DNA of 31,248 bases, taken from the NCBI GenBank assembly GCA_900770195.1, contig CAAGJI010000026.1:1-31248 (forward strand), read 5' to 3'. Within the stretch, counting starts at the first letter, position 1, and the number at the start of each line of letters is the position of its first letter. Below are positions 5,411-13,773 of this stretch, one piece after another. The position numbers and the translations under genes were made by a program. The notes beneath the pieces were generated by a model. The model did no database searches. It saw only the letters and a list, made by a program, of their open reading frames with translations, and was not told the DNA's origin. Origin of the DNA: Oscillospiraceae bacterium. Its GTDB lineage: Bacteria; Bacillota; Clostridia; Oscillospirales; Ruminococcaceae.

Positions 5411-8008
5411 ATGAATGCTGAAAAATTAACTCAAAAATCAAGAGAAGCAATATCGGCTGCACAGAGTGTTGCAGTTGAACATTCACATCAGCAAATAGAC
5501 CAGATACATTTGCTTTATGCACTTGTAAGTCAGGAAAACGGACTTATAGGTTCTCTTATTCAGAAGATGAATATTGATAAAAACGCTGTTTTAAAGGCGG
5601 TTGAAGACAAAATTAATTCTATGCCTTCTGTTTATGTTGGAAACAGACCAAGTGATTCAGTCTATATCACAGCAGACCTTGACCGTGCAATTAATTTTGC
5701 TGAAAAAACTGCACAGAAGATGAAAGACTCTTTTGTTTCAGTTGAACATCTTATGATAGGTATTATCGAAACAGCAAACGCTGATGTTAAAAAAATTCTC
5801 GGACAGTTCGGAATTGAAAAAAATAAATTCCTTAAAGTTCTTTCAGAAGTCAGAGGTAATGAAAGAGTTAATACTGAAAATCCTGAAGAAACGTATGACG
5901 TTCTTAAAAAATATGGTCAGGACCTTGTTGAAGCTGCAAGGAACAATAAGCTTGACCCTGTTATCGGCAGAGATGACGAAATAAGAAACGTCATAAGAAT
6001 TCTTTCAAGAAAAACTAAAAATAACCCTGTTTTAATCGGTGAACCTGGTGTTGGTAAAACTGCAATTGCAGAAGGTCTTGCACTCAGAATTGTTCACGGT
6101 GATGTTCCTGTAAACCTTAAAGACAGACAGATTTTCTCTCTTGACCTTGGTGCATTGGTTGCAGGTGCAAAATACAGAGGTGAATTTGAGGAAAGACTTA
6201 AAGCTGTTTTAAATGCAATCAAAAAGAGTGAAGGCAAGATAATTTTGTTTATCGATGAACTTCATACGATTGTTGGTGCAGGTAAAACAGATGGTGCAAT
6301 GGACGCAGGCAACCTTTTGAAACCTATGCTTGCAAGAGGTGAACTCCATTGCATAGGTGCAACAACTTTAAACGAATACAGACAGTATATTGAAAAAGAT
6401 GCCGCACTTGAAAGACGTTTCCAGCCTGTTATGGTAAATGAACCGACTGTTGAAGATACTATTACAATACTTCGTGGTCTTAAAGAAAGATATGAAGTAT
6501 TCCACGGTGTTAAAATCCACGATCAGGCACTTATACAGGCGGCTGTTCTTTCAGACAGATATATCACAGACAGATTTTTACCTGATAAGGCAATTGACCT
6601 TGTCGATGAAGCATGTGCTGTTATAAGAACTGAAATGAACTCTATGCCGACAGAAATGGATGAAATTTCAAGAAAAATTATGCAGCATGAAATAGAAGAG
6701 GCTGCACTTACAAAAGAAACAGACAAACTTTCACAGGCACATCTTGAAGAAGTCCGCACTCAGCTTGCTGATTTGCGTGAACAGTTCAAAGAGATGAAAG
6801 CAAAATGGGAAAATGAAAAGAATTCTATTTCAAAAGTTCAGAAACTCAGAGAAGAACTTGAAAAAGTCAATGCAGAAATAGATAAGGCACAGCGTGAATA
6901 CGACCTTAACAAAGCCGCTGAACTTAAATATGGCAGACTTCCACAGCTTCAGAAAGAACTTGAAGAAGAAGAAAAGAAAGTTGCGTCAGACTCAAAGGGT
7001 TCATCTCTTTTGAGAAATGCCGTTACAGAAGAAGAAATAGCTAAAATAATCGGAAGATGGACAGGTATTCCTGTTTCAAAGATTATGGAAAGCGAAAAGA
7101 AGAAACTTATGAACCTTGAAAATATTCTCCATGAGAGAGTAATAGGTCAGAATGAAGCTGTTAAAAAGGTAAGTGAAGCAATACTCCGTTCAAGGGCAGG
7201 CATTCAGGACCCTAACAGACCTGTTGGTTCATTCCTTTTCCTTGGTCCTACGGGTGTTGGTAAAACTGAACTTGCAAAAACACTTGCTCAGGCACTTTTC
7301 GATGATGAAAACAATATGGTAAGAATCGATATGAGTGAGTATATGGAGAAATTCAGCGTCAGCCGTTTGATAGGAGCTCCTCCAGGATATGTCGGATATG
7401 AAGAAGGTGGTCAGCTTACAGAGGCAGTAAGAAGAAAACCTTATGCTGTTGTATTGCTTGATGAAGTTGAAAAAGCACATCCTGATGTTTTCAACATTCT
7501 TTTACAGATACTTGATGACGGACGTGTTACAGACTCACAGGGCAGAACAGTTGACTTTAAAAATACTATTCTTATTCTTACATCAAACCTTGGTTCACCT
7601 TATATCCTTGATGGTATTCAGGATAATGGTGAAATTTCAGAAGATGCAAAGAGTAAAGTTGATGCACTTTTGAAAAAACAGTTCAGACCTGAATTTTTGA
7701 ACCGTCTTGATGAAATAATCTACTATAAACCTCTTACAAAGAACGAAATAAGCGGAATTGTTGACCTTATTCTTAAAAAATTACAGGAAAGAATCAAGGA
7801 TAAGCAGCTTGACCTTGAAGTTGATGAAAATGCAAGAAATTATATTGCAGACAAGGGCTACGACCCTAACTATGGTGCAAGACCTATTAAACGTCTTGTT
7901 CAGAGTGAACTTGAAACACTTGTTGCAAAGAAGATAATTTCAGAAGACCTTGCTCCGGGTACAGTTCTTAAAGTAACATCTGACGGCAATCAGCTTATAA
8001 TTGAATGA
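5411..8008 (+). CDS. clpB: ATP-dependent disaggregase ClpB
   Basis: Hexameric AAA+ chaperone that, with DnaK, pulls proteins out of aggregates in the cytoplasm. The 865 residues match the normal length. In order: Clp N-domain (about 1-145), first AAA+ module with Walker A GEPGVGKT at 210-217 and Walker B IILFIDE near 277-283, the long coiled-coil M domain (about 405-525) that separates ClpB from ClpA and ClpX, second AAA+ module with GPTGVGKT at 612-619, and the C-terminal ClpB-D2 domain. A GAR..GR pore-type segment (AGAKYRGEFEERL) follows the first Walker A. AAAAGGAG lies nine bases before the ATG. Neither a CIRCE element nor a CtsR box is seen upstream. Confidence 0.97.
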   Translation: MNAEKLTQKSREAISAAQSVAVEHSHQQIDQIHLLYALVSQENGLIGSLIQKMNIDKNAVLKAVEDKINSMPSVYVGNRPSDSVYITADLDRAINFAEKTAQKMKDSFVSVEHLMIGIIETANADVKKILGQFGIEKNKFLKVLSEVRGNERVNTENPEETYDVLKKYGQDLVEAARNNKLDPVIGRDDEIRNVIRILSRKTKNNPVLIGEPGVGKTAIAEGLALRIVHGDVPVNLKDRQIFSLDLGALVAGAKYRGEFEERLKAVLNAIKKSEGKIILFIDELHTIVGAGKTDGAMDAGNLLKPMLARGELHCIGATTLNEYRQYIEKDAALERRFQPVMVNEPTVEDTITILRGLKERYEVFHGVKIHDQALIQAAVLSDRYITDRFLPDKAIDLVDEACAVIRTEMNSMPTEMDEISRKIMQHEIEEAALTKETDKLSQAHLEEVRTQLADLREQFKEMKAKWENEKNSISKVQKLREELEKVNAEIDKAQREYDLNKAAELKYGRLPQLQKELEEEEKKVASDSKGSSLLRNAVTEEEIAKIIGRWTGIPVSKIMESEKKKLMNLENILHERVIGQNEAVKKVSEAILRSRAGIQDPNRPVGSFLFLGPTGVGKTELAKTLAQALFDDENNMVRIDMSEYMEKFSVSRLIGAPPGYVGYEEGGQLTEAVRRKPYAVVLLDEVEKAHPDVFNILLQILDDGRVTDSQGRTVDFKNTILILTSNLGSPYILDGIQDNGEISEDAKSKVDALLKKQFRPEFLNRLDEIIYYKPLTKNEISGIVDLILKKLQERIKDKQLDLEVDENARNYIADKGYDPNYGARPIKRLVQSELETLVAKKIISEDLAPGTVLKVTSDGNQLIIE

Positions 8009-8015
8009 TTTTTTG

Positions 8016-8051
8016 CGGTACGCATATCTTAACTTATGCGTACCGTTTTTT
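8016..8051 (+). terminator. Intrinsic terminator after clpB
   Basis: A perfect 11-pair stem (8016-8026 with 8035-8045), an eight-base loop, then six T residues. It follows the clpB stop codon by eight bases. Confidence 0.9.
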
Positions 8052-8067
8052 ATTATGAATTTGTAAG

Positions 8068-8110
8068 AATGAGGAATTAAGAATGTAAAATCAGGAATTA
8101 GGAATGAATA
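8068..8110. repeat. Remnant of the palindromic repeat's terminal sequence
   Basis: AATGAGGAATTAAGAAT followed after a few bases by CAGGAATTAGGAATGA repeats the end sequence of copies A and B, without the hairpin interior. It lies between the clpB terminator and the tepA promoter, and looks like what is left after loss of a copy. Confidence 0.5.
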
Positions 8111-8131
8111 ATTTTATTTTAAAAAAATCAC

Positions 8132-8161
8132 TTGACTTTATATAATAAAATGTGATATAAT
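8132..8161 (+). promoter_or_regulatory. Sigma-A promoter of the tepA operon
   Basis: TTGACT (8132-8137), an 18-base spacer ending in TGTGA, and TATAAT (8156-8161). Its flanks (CACTTGAC and TGTGATATAAT) copy those of the RHH-clpB promoter. Confidence 0.75.
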
Positions 8162-8219
8162 AATATAGTATTTATAAATTATAAGACTTTTTCGGGAATG
8201 TATAATCTGACTCTGTGCG

Positions 8220-8245
8220 GAAATAATATGTGCAAATATTATTTC
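8220..8245 (+). promoter_or_regulatory. Hairpin directly before the tepA ribosome binding site
   Basis: GAAATAATAT (8220-8229) and ATATTATTTC (8236-8245) are a perfect ten-base inverted repeat around the loop GTGCAA. The ribosome binding site AAGGAG (8247-8252) begins one base later. It may stabilise the 5' end or affect initiation; no T-run follows, so it is not a terminator. Confidence 0.5.
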
Positions 8246-8260
8246 TAAGGAGCGTAAAAT

Positions 8261-8938
8261 ATGGCATCTGAAATTAAAAACGATTCTGAAAAAAAAGAAG
8301 TTACAGTATCTGACAGCGGCGGAATTATACTTGATAATGCGGAACATCGCATTTGCTGTCTTACAATAATAGGTCACATTGAAGGGCATTATATTTTGTC
8401 TGATGATAAAAAAACTACAAAATATGAGCATATAATACCCGTTATTGCCGCTGTTGAACAGGATACACTTACTGAAGGTGTTTTGATTATCATAAACACC
8501 GCAGGAGGAGATGTTGAGGCAGGGCTTGCTATTGCTGAAATGATTGCAGGAATGTCAAAACCGACAGTTTCTCTTGTTGCAGGCGGAAGTCATTCAATCG
8601 GTGTGCCTCTTGCTGTAAGTGCTGATTATTCTTTTATAGTTCCCTCTGCGTCAATGACAATTCATCCGGTACGGCTTAACGGTCTTGTGCTTGGTGTTCC
8701 GCAGTCTTTTGATTATTTTGAAAAAATTCAGGAGAGAATAACAAATTTTGTTGTGTCAAACAGCGGTATCGATGAAAAAACCTTCAGAAATTACCTTATG
8801 AATACAACTGAACTCGTCCTTGATGTGGGTACTGTGCTTTCGGGAAAACAAGCGGTTGAATCGGGACTTATAAACAGTATCGGCGGACTTCATGATGCAC
8901 TTGAAAAACTTTATTGTCTTATAGAAAACAAAGATTAA
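8261..8938 (+). CDS. tepA: TepA/ClpP-like serine protease
   Basis: A 225-residue member of the ClpP/crotonase fold, TepA (YmfB) branch; the Bacillus relative was reported to influence protein export and spore proteins. The likely nucleophile is S112 in GGSHSIGVPLA, the base H135 in SMTIHPVRL, and D188 a candidate third residue. The oxyanion region is INTAGGDVEAG (78-88). The first 25 residues are charged and not conserved. No signal peptide is visible, so it acts in the cytoplasm. It heads the housekeeping operon. As in Bacillus subtilis, where ymfB lies close to spoIIIE, it lies near an ftsK/spoIIIE gene, which supports the family call. ClpP of the classic kind is less likely, because the active-site context differs from GQAASMG. 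Confidence 0.85.
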   Translation: MASEIKNDSEKKEVTVSDSGGIILDNAEHRICCLTIIGHIEGHYILSDDKKTTKYEHIIPVIAAVEQDTLTEGVLIIINTAGGDVEAGLAIAEMIAGMSKPTVSLVAGGSHSIGVPLAVSADYSFIVPSASMTIHPVRLNGLVLGVPQSFDYFEKIQERITNFVVSNSGIDEKTFRNYLMNTTELVLDVGTVLSGKQAVESGLINSIGGLHDALEKLYCLIENKD

Positions 8939-8952
8939 AGGAGCAATTTAAG

Positions 8953-9801
8953 ATGGTAATTCTTCATGCTATTATTCAGGGTATTATTCAGGGACTGACA
9001 GAGTTCCTGCCTGTTTCAAGTTCGGGACATCTCGCAGTTTATCAGTATTTTTTTGACAATAGTGAAAGCGAAAACGCTTTTTTATTTGATGCTGTTCTTC
9101 ATCTTGGCACATTGGTTGCGGTTTTTATCGCTTTCAGACAGAAAATATGGGTTCTTTTAAAGGAACTTGGAAGTATGTTCAAGGATATATTTACAGGTAA
9201 ATTTTTCAAAGTCAGAATGAATCCTGCAAGAAGAATGATAGTTATGATGTTTATTTCTCTTCTTGTTCTCATTCCTTTCTATCCGTTCAAAGATGCAATA
9301 CAAAGCGTTGCAACAAATCATATAGTAGTTCTTGGATTTTTATTTATTTATACATCACTTATACTTTTTCTTTCAGACAGATGCAAAAAAGGAGCAAAGA
9401 CAGAAGCAAATATTACTCCGCTTAATGCTCTCACGATTGGTATTTTTCAGGGTGTAGCACTTTTTCCGGGTGTTTCAAGAAGCGGTTCAACTATTTCATC
9501 AGCACTTTTCTGCGGATTTAAAAGAGAAACAGCTGTTGAATATTCGTTCATTTTAGGTATACCTACAATTCTTGCAGGCTGTCTGCTTGAAATAAAGGAC
9601 TATGCGAGTTCTGTTGCTGACGGAACAGCAGTTGCAATTAACGTTCCTTCATACATAATTGGTTTTATCGTTTCAGCTGTTGTGGGTGTTCTTGCAATAA
9701 AAATGGTAAACTGGCTTATTAAGTCAAATAAATTTATTGTGTTCAGTATTTATACTTTCATTCTTGGTATTGTTGTTATAATTGCAGGTATTGTTAAATA
9801 A
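8953..9801 (+). CDS. uppP: Undecaprenyl-diphosphate phosphatase UppP (BacA family)
   Basis: Integral membrane phosphatase that converts undecaprenyl diphosphate to the monophosphate, recycling the lipid carrier of peptidoglycan synthesis; it also confers bacitracin tolerance in many species. The two conserved motifs are present: EFLPVSSSGH at residues 17-26 and FPGVSRSGSTISS in the C-terminal half. About seven or eight hydrophobic segments span the 282 residues. The start is the ATG at 8953, nine bases after AAAGGAG (8937-8943), not an upstream codon inside tepA; it gives the standard N terminus MVILHAIIQGIIQGLTEF. The ribosome binding site overlaps the tepA stop codon, so the genes are tightly linked. 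Confidence 0.95.
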   Translation: MVILHAIIQGIIQGLTEFLPVSSSGHLAVYQYFFDNSESENAFLFDAVLHLGTLVAVFIAFRQKIWVLLKELGSMFKDIFTGKFFKVRMNPARRMIVMMFISLLVLIPFYPFKDAIQSVATNHIVVLGFLFIYTSLILFLSDRCKKGAKTEANITPLNALTIGIFQGVALFPGVSRSGSTISSALFCGFKRETAVEYSFILGIPTILAGCLLEIKDYASSVADGTAVAINVPSYIIGFIVSAVVGVLAIKMVNWLIKSNKFIVFSIYTFILGIVVIIAGIVK

Positions 9802-9848
9802 TGCTTTACAGATGACAACAAACGAGAACAAAGAAGGAGATATAGCTT

Positions 9849-12584
9849 GTGGCTAAAAAAGACGGCGGTAAAGTAAAATATAAAAACGCTGATTTCAGAT
9901 TGCCAAAGAGAAAAAAAACATCTGAAACAAAAACAAATCAGACAGCTAAAAAAACAGCACCTTCAAAAAATTCGGCAGATACAAAAAACAAATCTGCTGA
10001 AAAAAATGAAGATAAAAATACGGAAACAAAAGAAGAAAAAGGCGGTCTTTTCGATGATATTTTTTCTCAGGAACAAAAAGACCCCGAAAAGCTTGATTCA
10101 AATTTAAGGTTTTACTCGGTTCTTCTTTTCAGTGTGGCAATTCTTCTTGGTGTTATGATAATTTTCAAGGGAACATCAGGCTGGGCAAAACTGCACGATT
10201 TTATAACAGGACTTTTCGGAATACCTGTTTTTCTTATTCCCATAGGTTTCGGACTTACTGTTTATAAAATTGAAACATATCTTAAATACAGAAAAATTGA
10301 AAGACCTGTTATAAAGATTGAACTTCTTAAAACAATCGGACTGACAATTGCTGTATGTGCTTTTTGTCAGGTTATGTTCGGAAGTGTGAAAAATAACGGA
10401 TTTTTCAAGGAATTTGGCAGACTTTTTATTCTTGGTTCAAAATTTAAAAGTGCAGGCGGAATGAGTTCTGTTATTGCTTATCCTCTTGTTAATTACACTG
10501 ACCCTTTTGCAGCAAAAGTAATTGTTGTTCTTATTGCTTTTATTGTGATTATGTGGGTGCTTGGAAGCAGTGTCAGCCAGTTTATGAAGTTTGTTGCTCA
10601 TCCTTTTAAAACGATGGAAAATTCCATTGAAAAACGCAGGCAGCTTGAAGAACCTGACCCTGACACAGACAAAGATGAATGGATTTCTGTTTCAAATACT
10701 CAGAAAATTCCTCCTATAAAAGATGAACATTTGAAAAAAGGCAATCTTGATATTGATGTTCAGACAATTACATTAAGCGGAAAAAATATCGCAAAGGGTG
10801 AAACTTTTTCACATAACGGAAGCGATTTTATGCTTGATGTTCCGATACCGGGTGAAGACCCTTATATACCTGCTGAAGATGATATTTTCAATATGGAAAA
10901 TGAAAAGAAGAGAACAGCGAAAAAAACTCCGGAAAAAGTGGATAATCCCGCTGTTAATAAACCATCGGAAGATAAAAATTCAACAGCAGCTGATTCCCTT
11001 GAAAAGATGATTATAAAGGCAACTTCTGAACCTGAAACGAAAAAAGATAAGCGTCAGGAAAGAACGGATATGATGCTTTCTGTTAATGAGGAATTCAGAA
11101 AAAGACAGGGACAGACAGCTGACGGATATGAAATTCCGCCTGTTGATTTTCTTGAATATGCAAAACATAAACAGAAAGACCAGTCTGAACTGCGTGAAAA
11201 AGGCAGACTTTTGCAGGAAACTTTCAACAATTTCGGTGTAAAGGCATCTATTGATGATATAACAATGGGACCTACTGTCATAAGATATGAAGTTAAACCT
11301 GCTCCGGGTGTTAAAGTTTCAAAAGTAACAAATCTTGCAGATGATATTGCACTTAATCTTGCGGCTGAAAACGTTCGTATTGAAGCACCTATTCCAGGAA
11401 AATCAGCAATTGGTATTGAAGTTCCGAATAACAACAGAGATATTGTTTCACTTCGTGAACTGCTTGAATCAGATAAATTTCTTGGAGCAAAAAGCAAACT
11501 CGCTTTTGCGGTTGGTAAGGATATATCGGGTAACGCTGTTATAGGTGATATCGCAAAAATGCCCCATGTTATCATTGCAGGTTCAACGGGTTCGGGTAAA
11601 TCTGTTTGCACAAATTCGATAATTATGAGTATTCTGTATCATGCTTCACCAAGTGAAGTAAAACTTATTCTTATCGACCCGAAAATAGTTGAATTTCGTG
11701 TTTATGATGGTATTCCACATTTGCTTATACCTGTTGTTACAGACCCTAAAAAGGCAGCAGGTGCTTTGAACTGGGCGGTTCAGGAAATGCTCAGAAGATA
11801 TCAGGTTTTTGCACAGACAGGTGTGCGTGACCTTAATGATTACAACGAATGGTGCAGGGAAGAGGGCAACGAGTCTGAACCTATGCCTCAGATTGTTATA
11901 ACAATAGATGAACTTGCAGACCTTATGATGGCGGCTTCAAAGGAAGTTGAAGATGCGATATGCCGTCTTGCACAGATGGCACGTGCGGCAGGTATGCACC
12001 TTATAATCGCAACGCAGCGTCCTACAACCGATATCATCACAGGTCTTATCAAGGCGAATATTCCAAGCCGTATTGCACTTTCTGTTATGTCAAGCATAGA
12101 TTCAAGAACAATTCTTGATACAACCGGTGCGGAAAAGCTTCTGGGACATGGCGATATGCTTTATTTTCCAAGTAATATTCCAAAACCTGTAAGAGTTCAG
12201 GGATGTTATGTTTCAACAAAGGAAATTGAAAAAGTTGTTGAATTTATAAAGGCGGAAACTCCAACTGATTATAGTCAGGAAATTATGAAAGCTGTTGAAG
12301 AAAATGTTCCTGTTACAAAGGGAGATAAAGGTATTTCTGCTTCGGGAGATGCTGATATTTCAGGCGATGATACGGAACTTATCAACAGAGCACTTGAAAT
12401 AATTGCTTCATCGGGTCAGGCTTCAACTTCTCTTATGCAGAGAAGGCTTAAACTTGGTTATGCAAGGGCTGCGAGAATTATGGATCAGCTTGAAGAAATG
12501 GGCGTTATAGGTCCTTCTGAAGGTGCAAAACCAAGAAGAGTGAAAATTACTTATGATCAGGTTGAAGATTATAAAATAAAGTAA
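9849..12584 (+). CDS. DNA translocase FtsK/SpoIIIE
   Basis: Membrane-anchored, ATP-driven DNA pump that clears chromosome arms through the closing septum and, in spore formers, into the forespore. The 911 residues run: a Lys/Thr-rich N-terminal tail (1-80), four hydrophobic segments (about 88-240), a long acidic and polar linker (260-430), the alpha/beta motor with Walker A GSTGSGKS at 578-585 and Walker B-type IVITIDELADLMM, and a winged-helix gamma domain (about 845-905) that reads polar DNA sequences. The start is GTG at 9849 with AAGGAG ten bases upstream. Whether it serves division (FtsK) or sporulation (SpoIIIE) cannot be told from sequence; the nearby tepA fits the SpoIIIE side. Confidence 0.95.
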   Translation: MAKKDGGKVKYKNADFRLPKRKKTSETKTNQTAKKTAPSKNSADTKNKSAEKNEDKNTETKEEKGGLFDDIFSQEQKDPEKLDSNLRFYSVLLFSVAILLGVMIIFKGTSGWAKLHDFITGLFGIPVFLIPIGFGLTVYKIETYLKYRKIERPVIKIELLKTIGLTIAVCAFCQVMFGSVKNNGFFKEFGRLFILGSKFKSAGGMSSVIAYPLVNYTDPFAAKVIVVLIAFIVIMWVLGSSVSQFMKFVAHPFKTMENSIEKRRQLEEPDPDTDKDEWISVSNTQKIPPIKDEHLKKGNLDIDVQTITLSGKNIAKGETFSHNGSDFMLDVPIPGEDPYIPAEDDIFNMENEKKRTAKKTPEKVDNPAVNKPSEDKNSTAADSLEKMIIKATSEPETKKDKRQERTDMMLSVNEEFRKRQGQTADGYEIPPVDFLEYAKHKQKDQSELREKGRLLQETFNNFGVKASIDDITMGPTVIRYEVKPAPGVKVSKVTNLADDIALNLAAENVRIEAPIPGKSAIGIEVPNNNRDIVSLRELLESDKFLGAKSKLAFAVGKDISGNAVIGDIAKMPHVIIAGSTGSGKSVCTNSIIMSILYHASPSEVKLILIDPKIVEFRVYDGIPHLLIPVVTDPKKAAGALNWAVQEMLRRYQVFAQTGVRDLNDYNEWCREEGNESEPMPQIVITIDELADLMMAASKEVEDAICRLAQMARAAGMHLIIATQRPTTDIITGLIKANIPSRIALSVMSSIDSRTILDTTGAEKLLGHGDMLYFPSNIPKPVRVQGCYVSTKEIEKVVEFIKAETPTDYSQEIMKAVEENVPVTKGDKGISASGDADISGDDTELINRALEIIASSGQASTSLMQRRLKLGYARAARIMDQLEEMGVIGPSEGAKPRRVKITYDQVEDYKIK

Positions 12585-12597
12585 ACGGGTTGATAAA

Positions 12598-13536
12598 ATG
12601 AAAAAATTTAAATTTAAAAGCATAGCTGCATTTGCGGCAGCTTCACTTCTGGCTGTTTCCCTTACTGGCTGTCATTATAAAATTACTTTAATTGACGGTT
12701 CAGAGGACAGCACGGACGGCGGAAGCGGCGGAGTTGATGCTGTTGTTTCATACATAGACGTCGGACAGGGCGACTGTGAACTGATTCAGGCAGGCGGATA
12801 TAATGTGCTTATTGACGGCGGCGAAAAGGGAAGCGGAGATACGATAATTTCTTATCTTGAAAGCCGGAATATTTCAAAGATTGACTATGTTGTTGCATCA
12901 CATCCACATTCTGACCATATTGGCGGATTGAATGATGTTATGTATTCAACAATAAAAGGCAAATCGGATATAAAAATCTGTGAAGTATTTACTTGTGACC
13001 TTGCAGATTCAATTATTCCGTCAACAAAAGTTTTTACTTATTTTCTTCATGATATTGATGATATAGGTGCGGAATTTAAAACAGTTGATGAACGTATGGA
13101 TATTGAACTGGGTTCAGAAGACTGCGTTTTGACACTTATTCCATCACCATATAATAATGATAAAAATTTAAACAATGAGTCGGTTGTGGCTGTTTTGAAA
13201 AATGGCGATAATACGTTTCTTTTTACAGGTGATGCCGAAAAAGAAGAGGAAACTGAACTTGTTAAAAATGGTGCATTTGATGATGTAAAAAATGTTGATG
13301 TTTACAAGGCAGGACACCACGGAAGCAGCAACGCTTCGTCAGATGAACTTCTTTCGGCTGTTTCACCAAAGAATGTTGTTATATCATGCGGTGCGGGAAA
13401 TTCCTACGGACACCCTCACAAAGAGGCTTTACAGAGGTTTTCTGACCATAATGCAACCGTTTACAGAACTGATTTGCAGGGTACGGTAACAGTTAAATCC
13501 GACGGCAAAAATATTTCTTTTGAAACAGAAAAATAA
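12598..13536 (+). CDS. MBL-fold lipoprotein (ComEC C-terminal domain-like)
   Basis: A 312-residue metallo-beta-lactamase-fold hydrolase exported as a lipoprotein: basic N terminus, hydrophobic core and lipobox LTGC with C25. Metal ligands are visible as H102-P-H104-S-D106-H107 (SHPHSDHIGG), D212 in FTGDAEKEEE, and H240-H241 in KAGHHGSSNAS, with a late SYGHPH motif. This order is that of the extracellular hydrolase domain of ComEC/Rec2, here as a separate protein without a channel domain. The substrate is unknown; nucleic acid or a phosphodiester is a guess from the family. It lies 13 bases after ftsK and 9 bases before the DUF3006 gene, a partner that such proteins often have. Confidence 0.85.
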   Translation: MKKFKFKSIAAFAAASLLAVSLTGCHYKITLIDGSEDSTDGGSGGVDAVVSYIDVGQGDCELIQAGGYNVLIDGGEKGSGDTIISYLESRNISKIDYVVASHPHSDHIGGLNDVMYSTIKGKSDIKICEVFTCDLADSIIPSTKVFTYFLHDIDDIGAEFKTVDERMDIELGSEDCVLTLIPSPYNNDKNLNNESVVAVLKNGDNTFLFTGDAEKEEETELVKNGAFDDVKNVDVYKAGHHGSSNASSDELLSAVSPKNVVISCGAGNSYGHPHKEALQRFSDHNATVYRTDLQGTVTVKSDGKNISFETEK

Positions 13537-13545
13537 TGGTGAAAT

Positions 13546-13773
13546 ATGAAATATACAATAGACAGAATTGAAGAAAATATTGCTGTTTGCGAAACTGAAA
13601 ACGGAAATGTTTTAATACCTGTTGAAAAGTTGCCTGAAAATGTTGTGTCGGGTGATATTTTGATTGAAACTGAAAACGGTTTCATAATTGATGAAATTTC
13701 AACAGAAAATGCAAGAGAAAAAAATCTTTCTCTTTTTAATAAACTTAAAGCAAAAGGTAAAAATCATAAATGA
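13546..13773 (+). CDS. DUF3006 domain protein
   Basis: A 75-residue protein with the DUF3006 pattern: YTIDRIEENIAVCE, then LIPVEKLPENVVSGDIL, and a basic tail (KLKAKGKNHK). It is a small, all-beta-type cytoplasmic protein of unknown role, usually encoded beside ComEC-like MBL-fold proteins, as here. The stop codon overlaps the next start codon in ATGA, a sign of coupled translation. Confidence 0.8.
   Translation: MKYTIDRIEENIAVCETENGNVLIPVEKLPENVVSGDILIETENGFIIDEISTENAREKNLSLFNKLKAKGKNHK

Noticed and set aside
11054..11611. 185-residue minus-strand ORF within ftsK/spoIIIE
   Set aside because: Lies fully opposite the motor domain, Ser-rich composition as expected from antisense of this codon usage, no start site signals.
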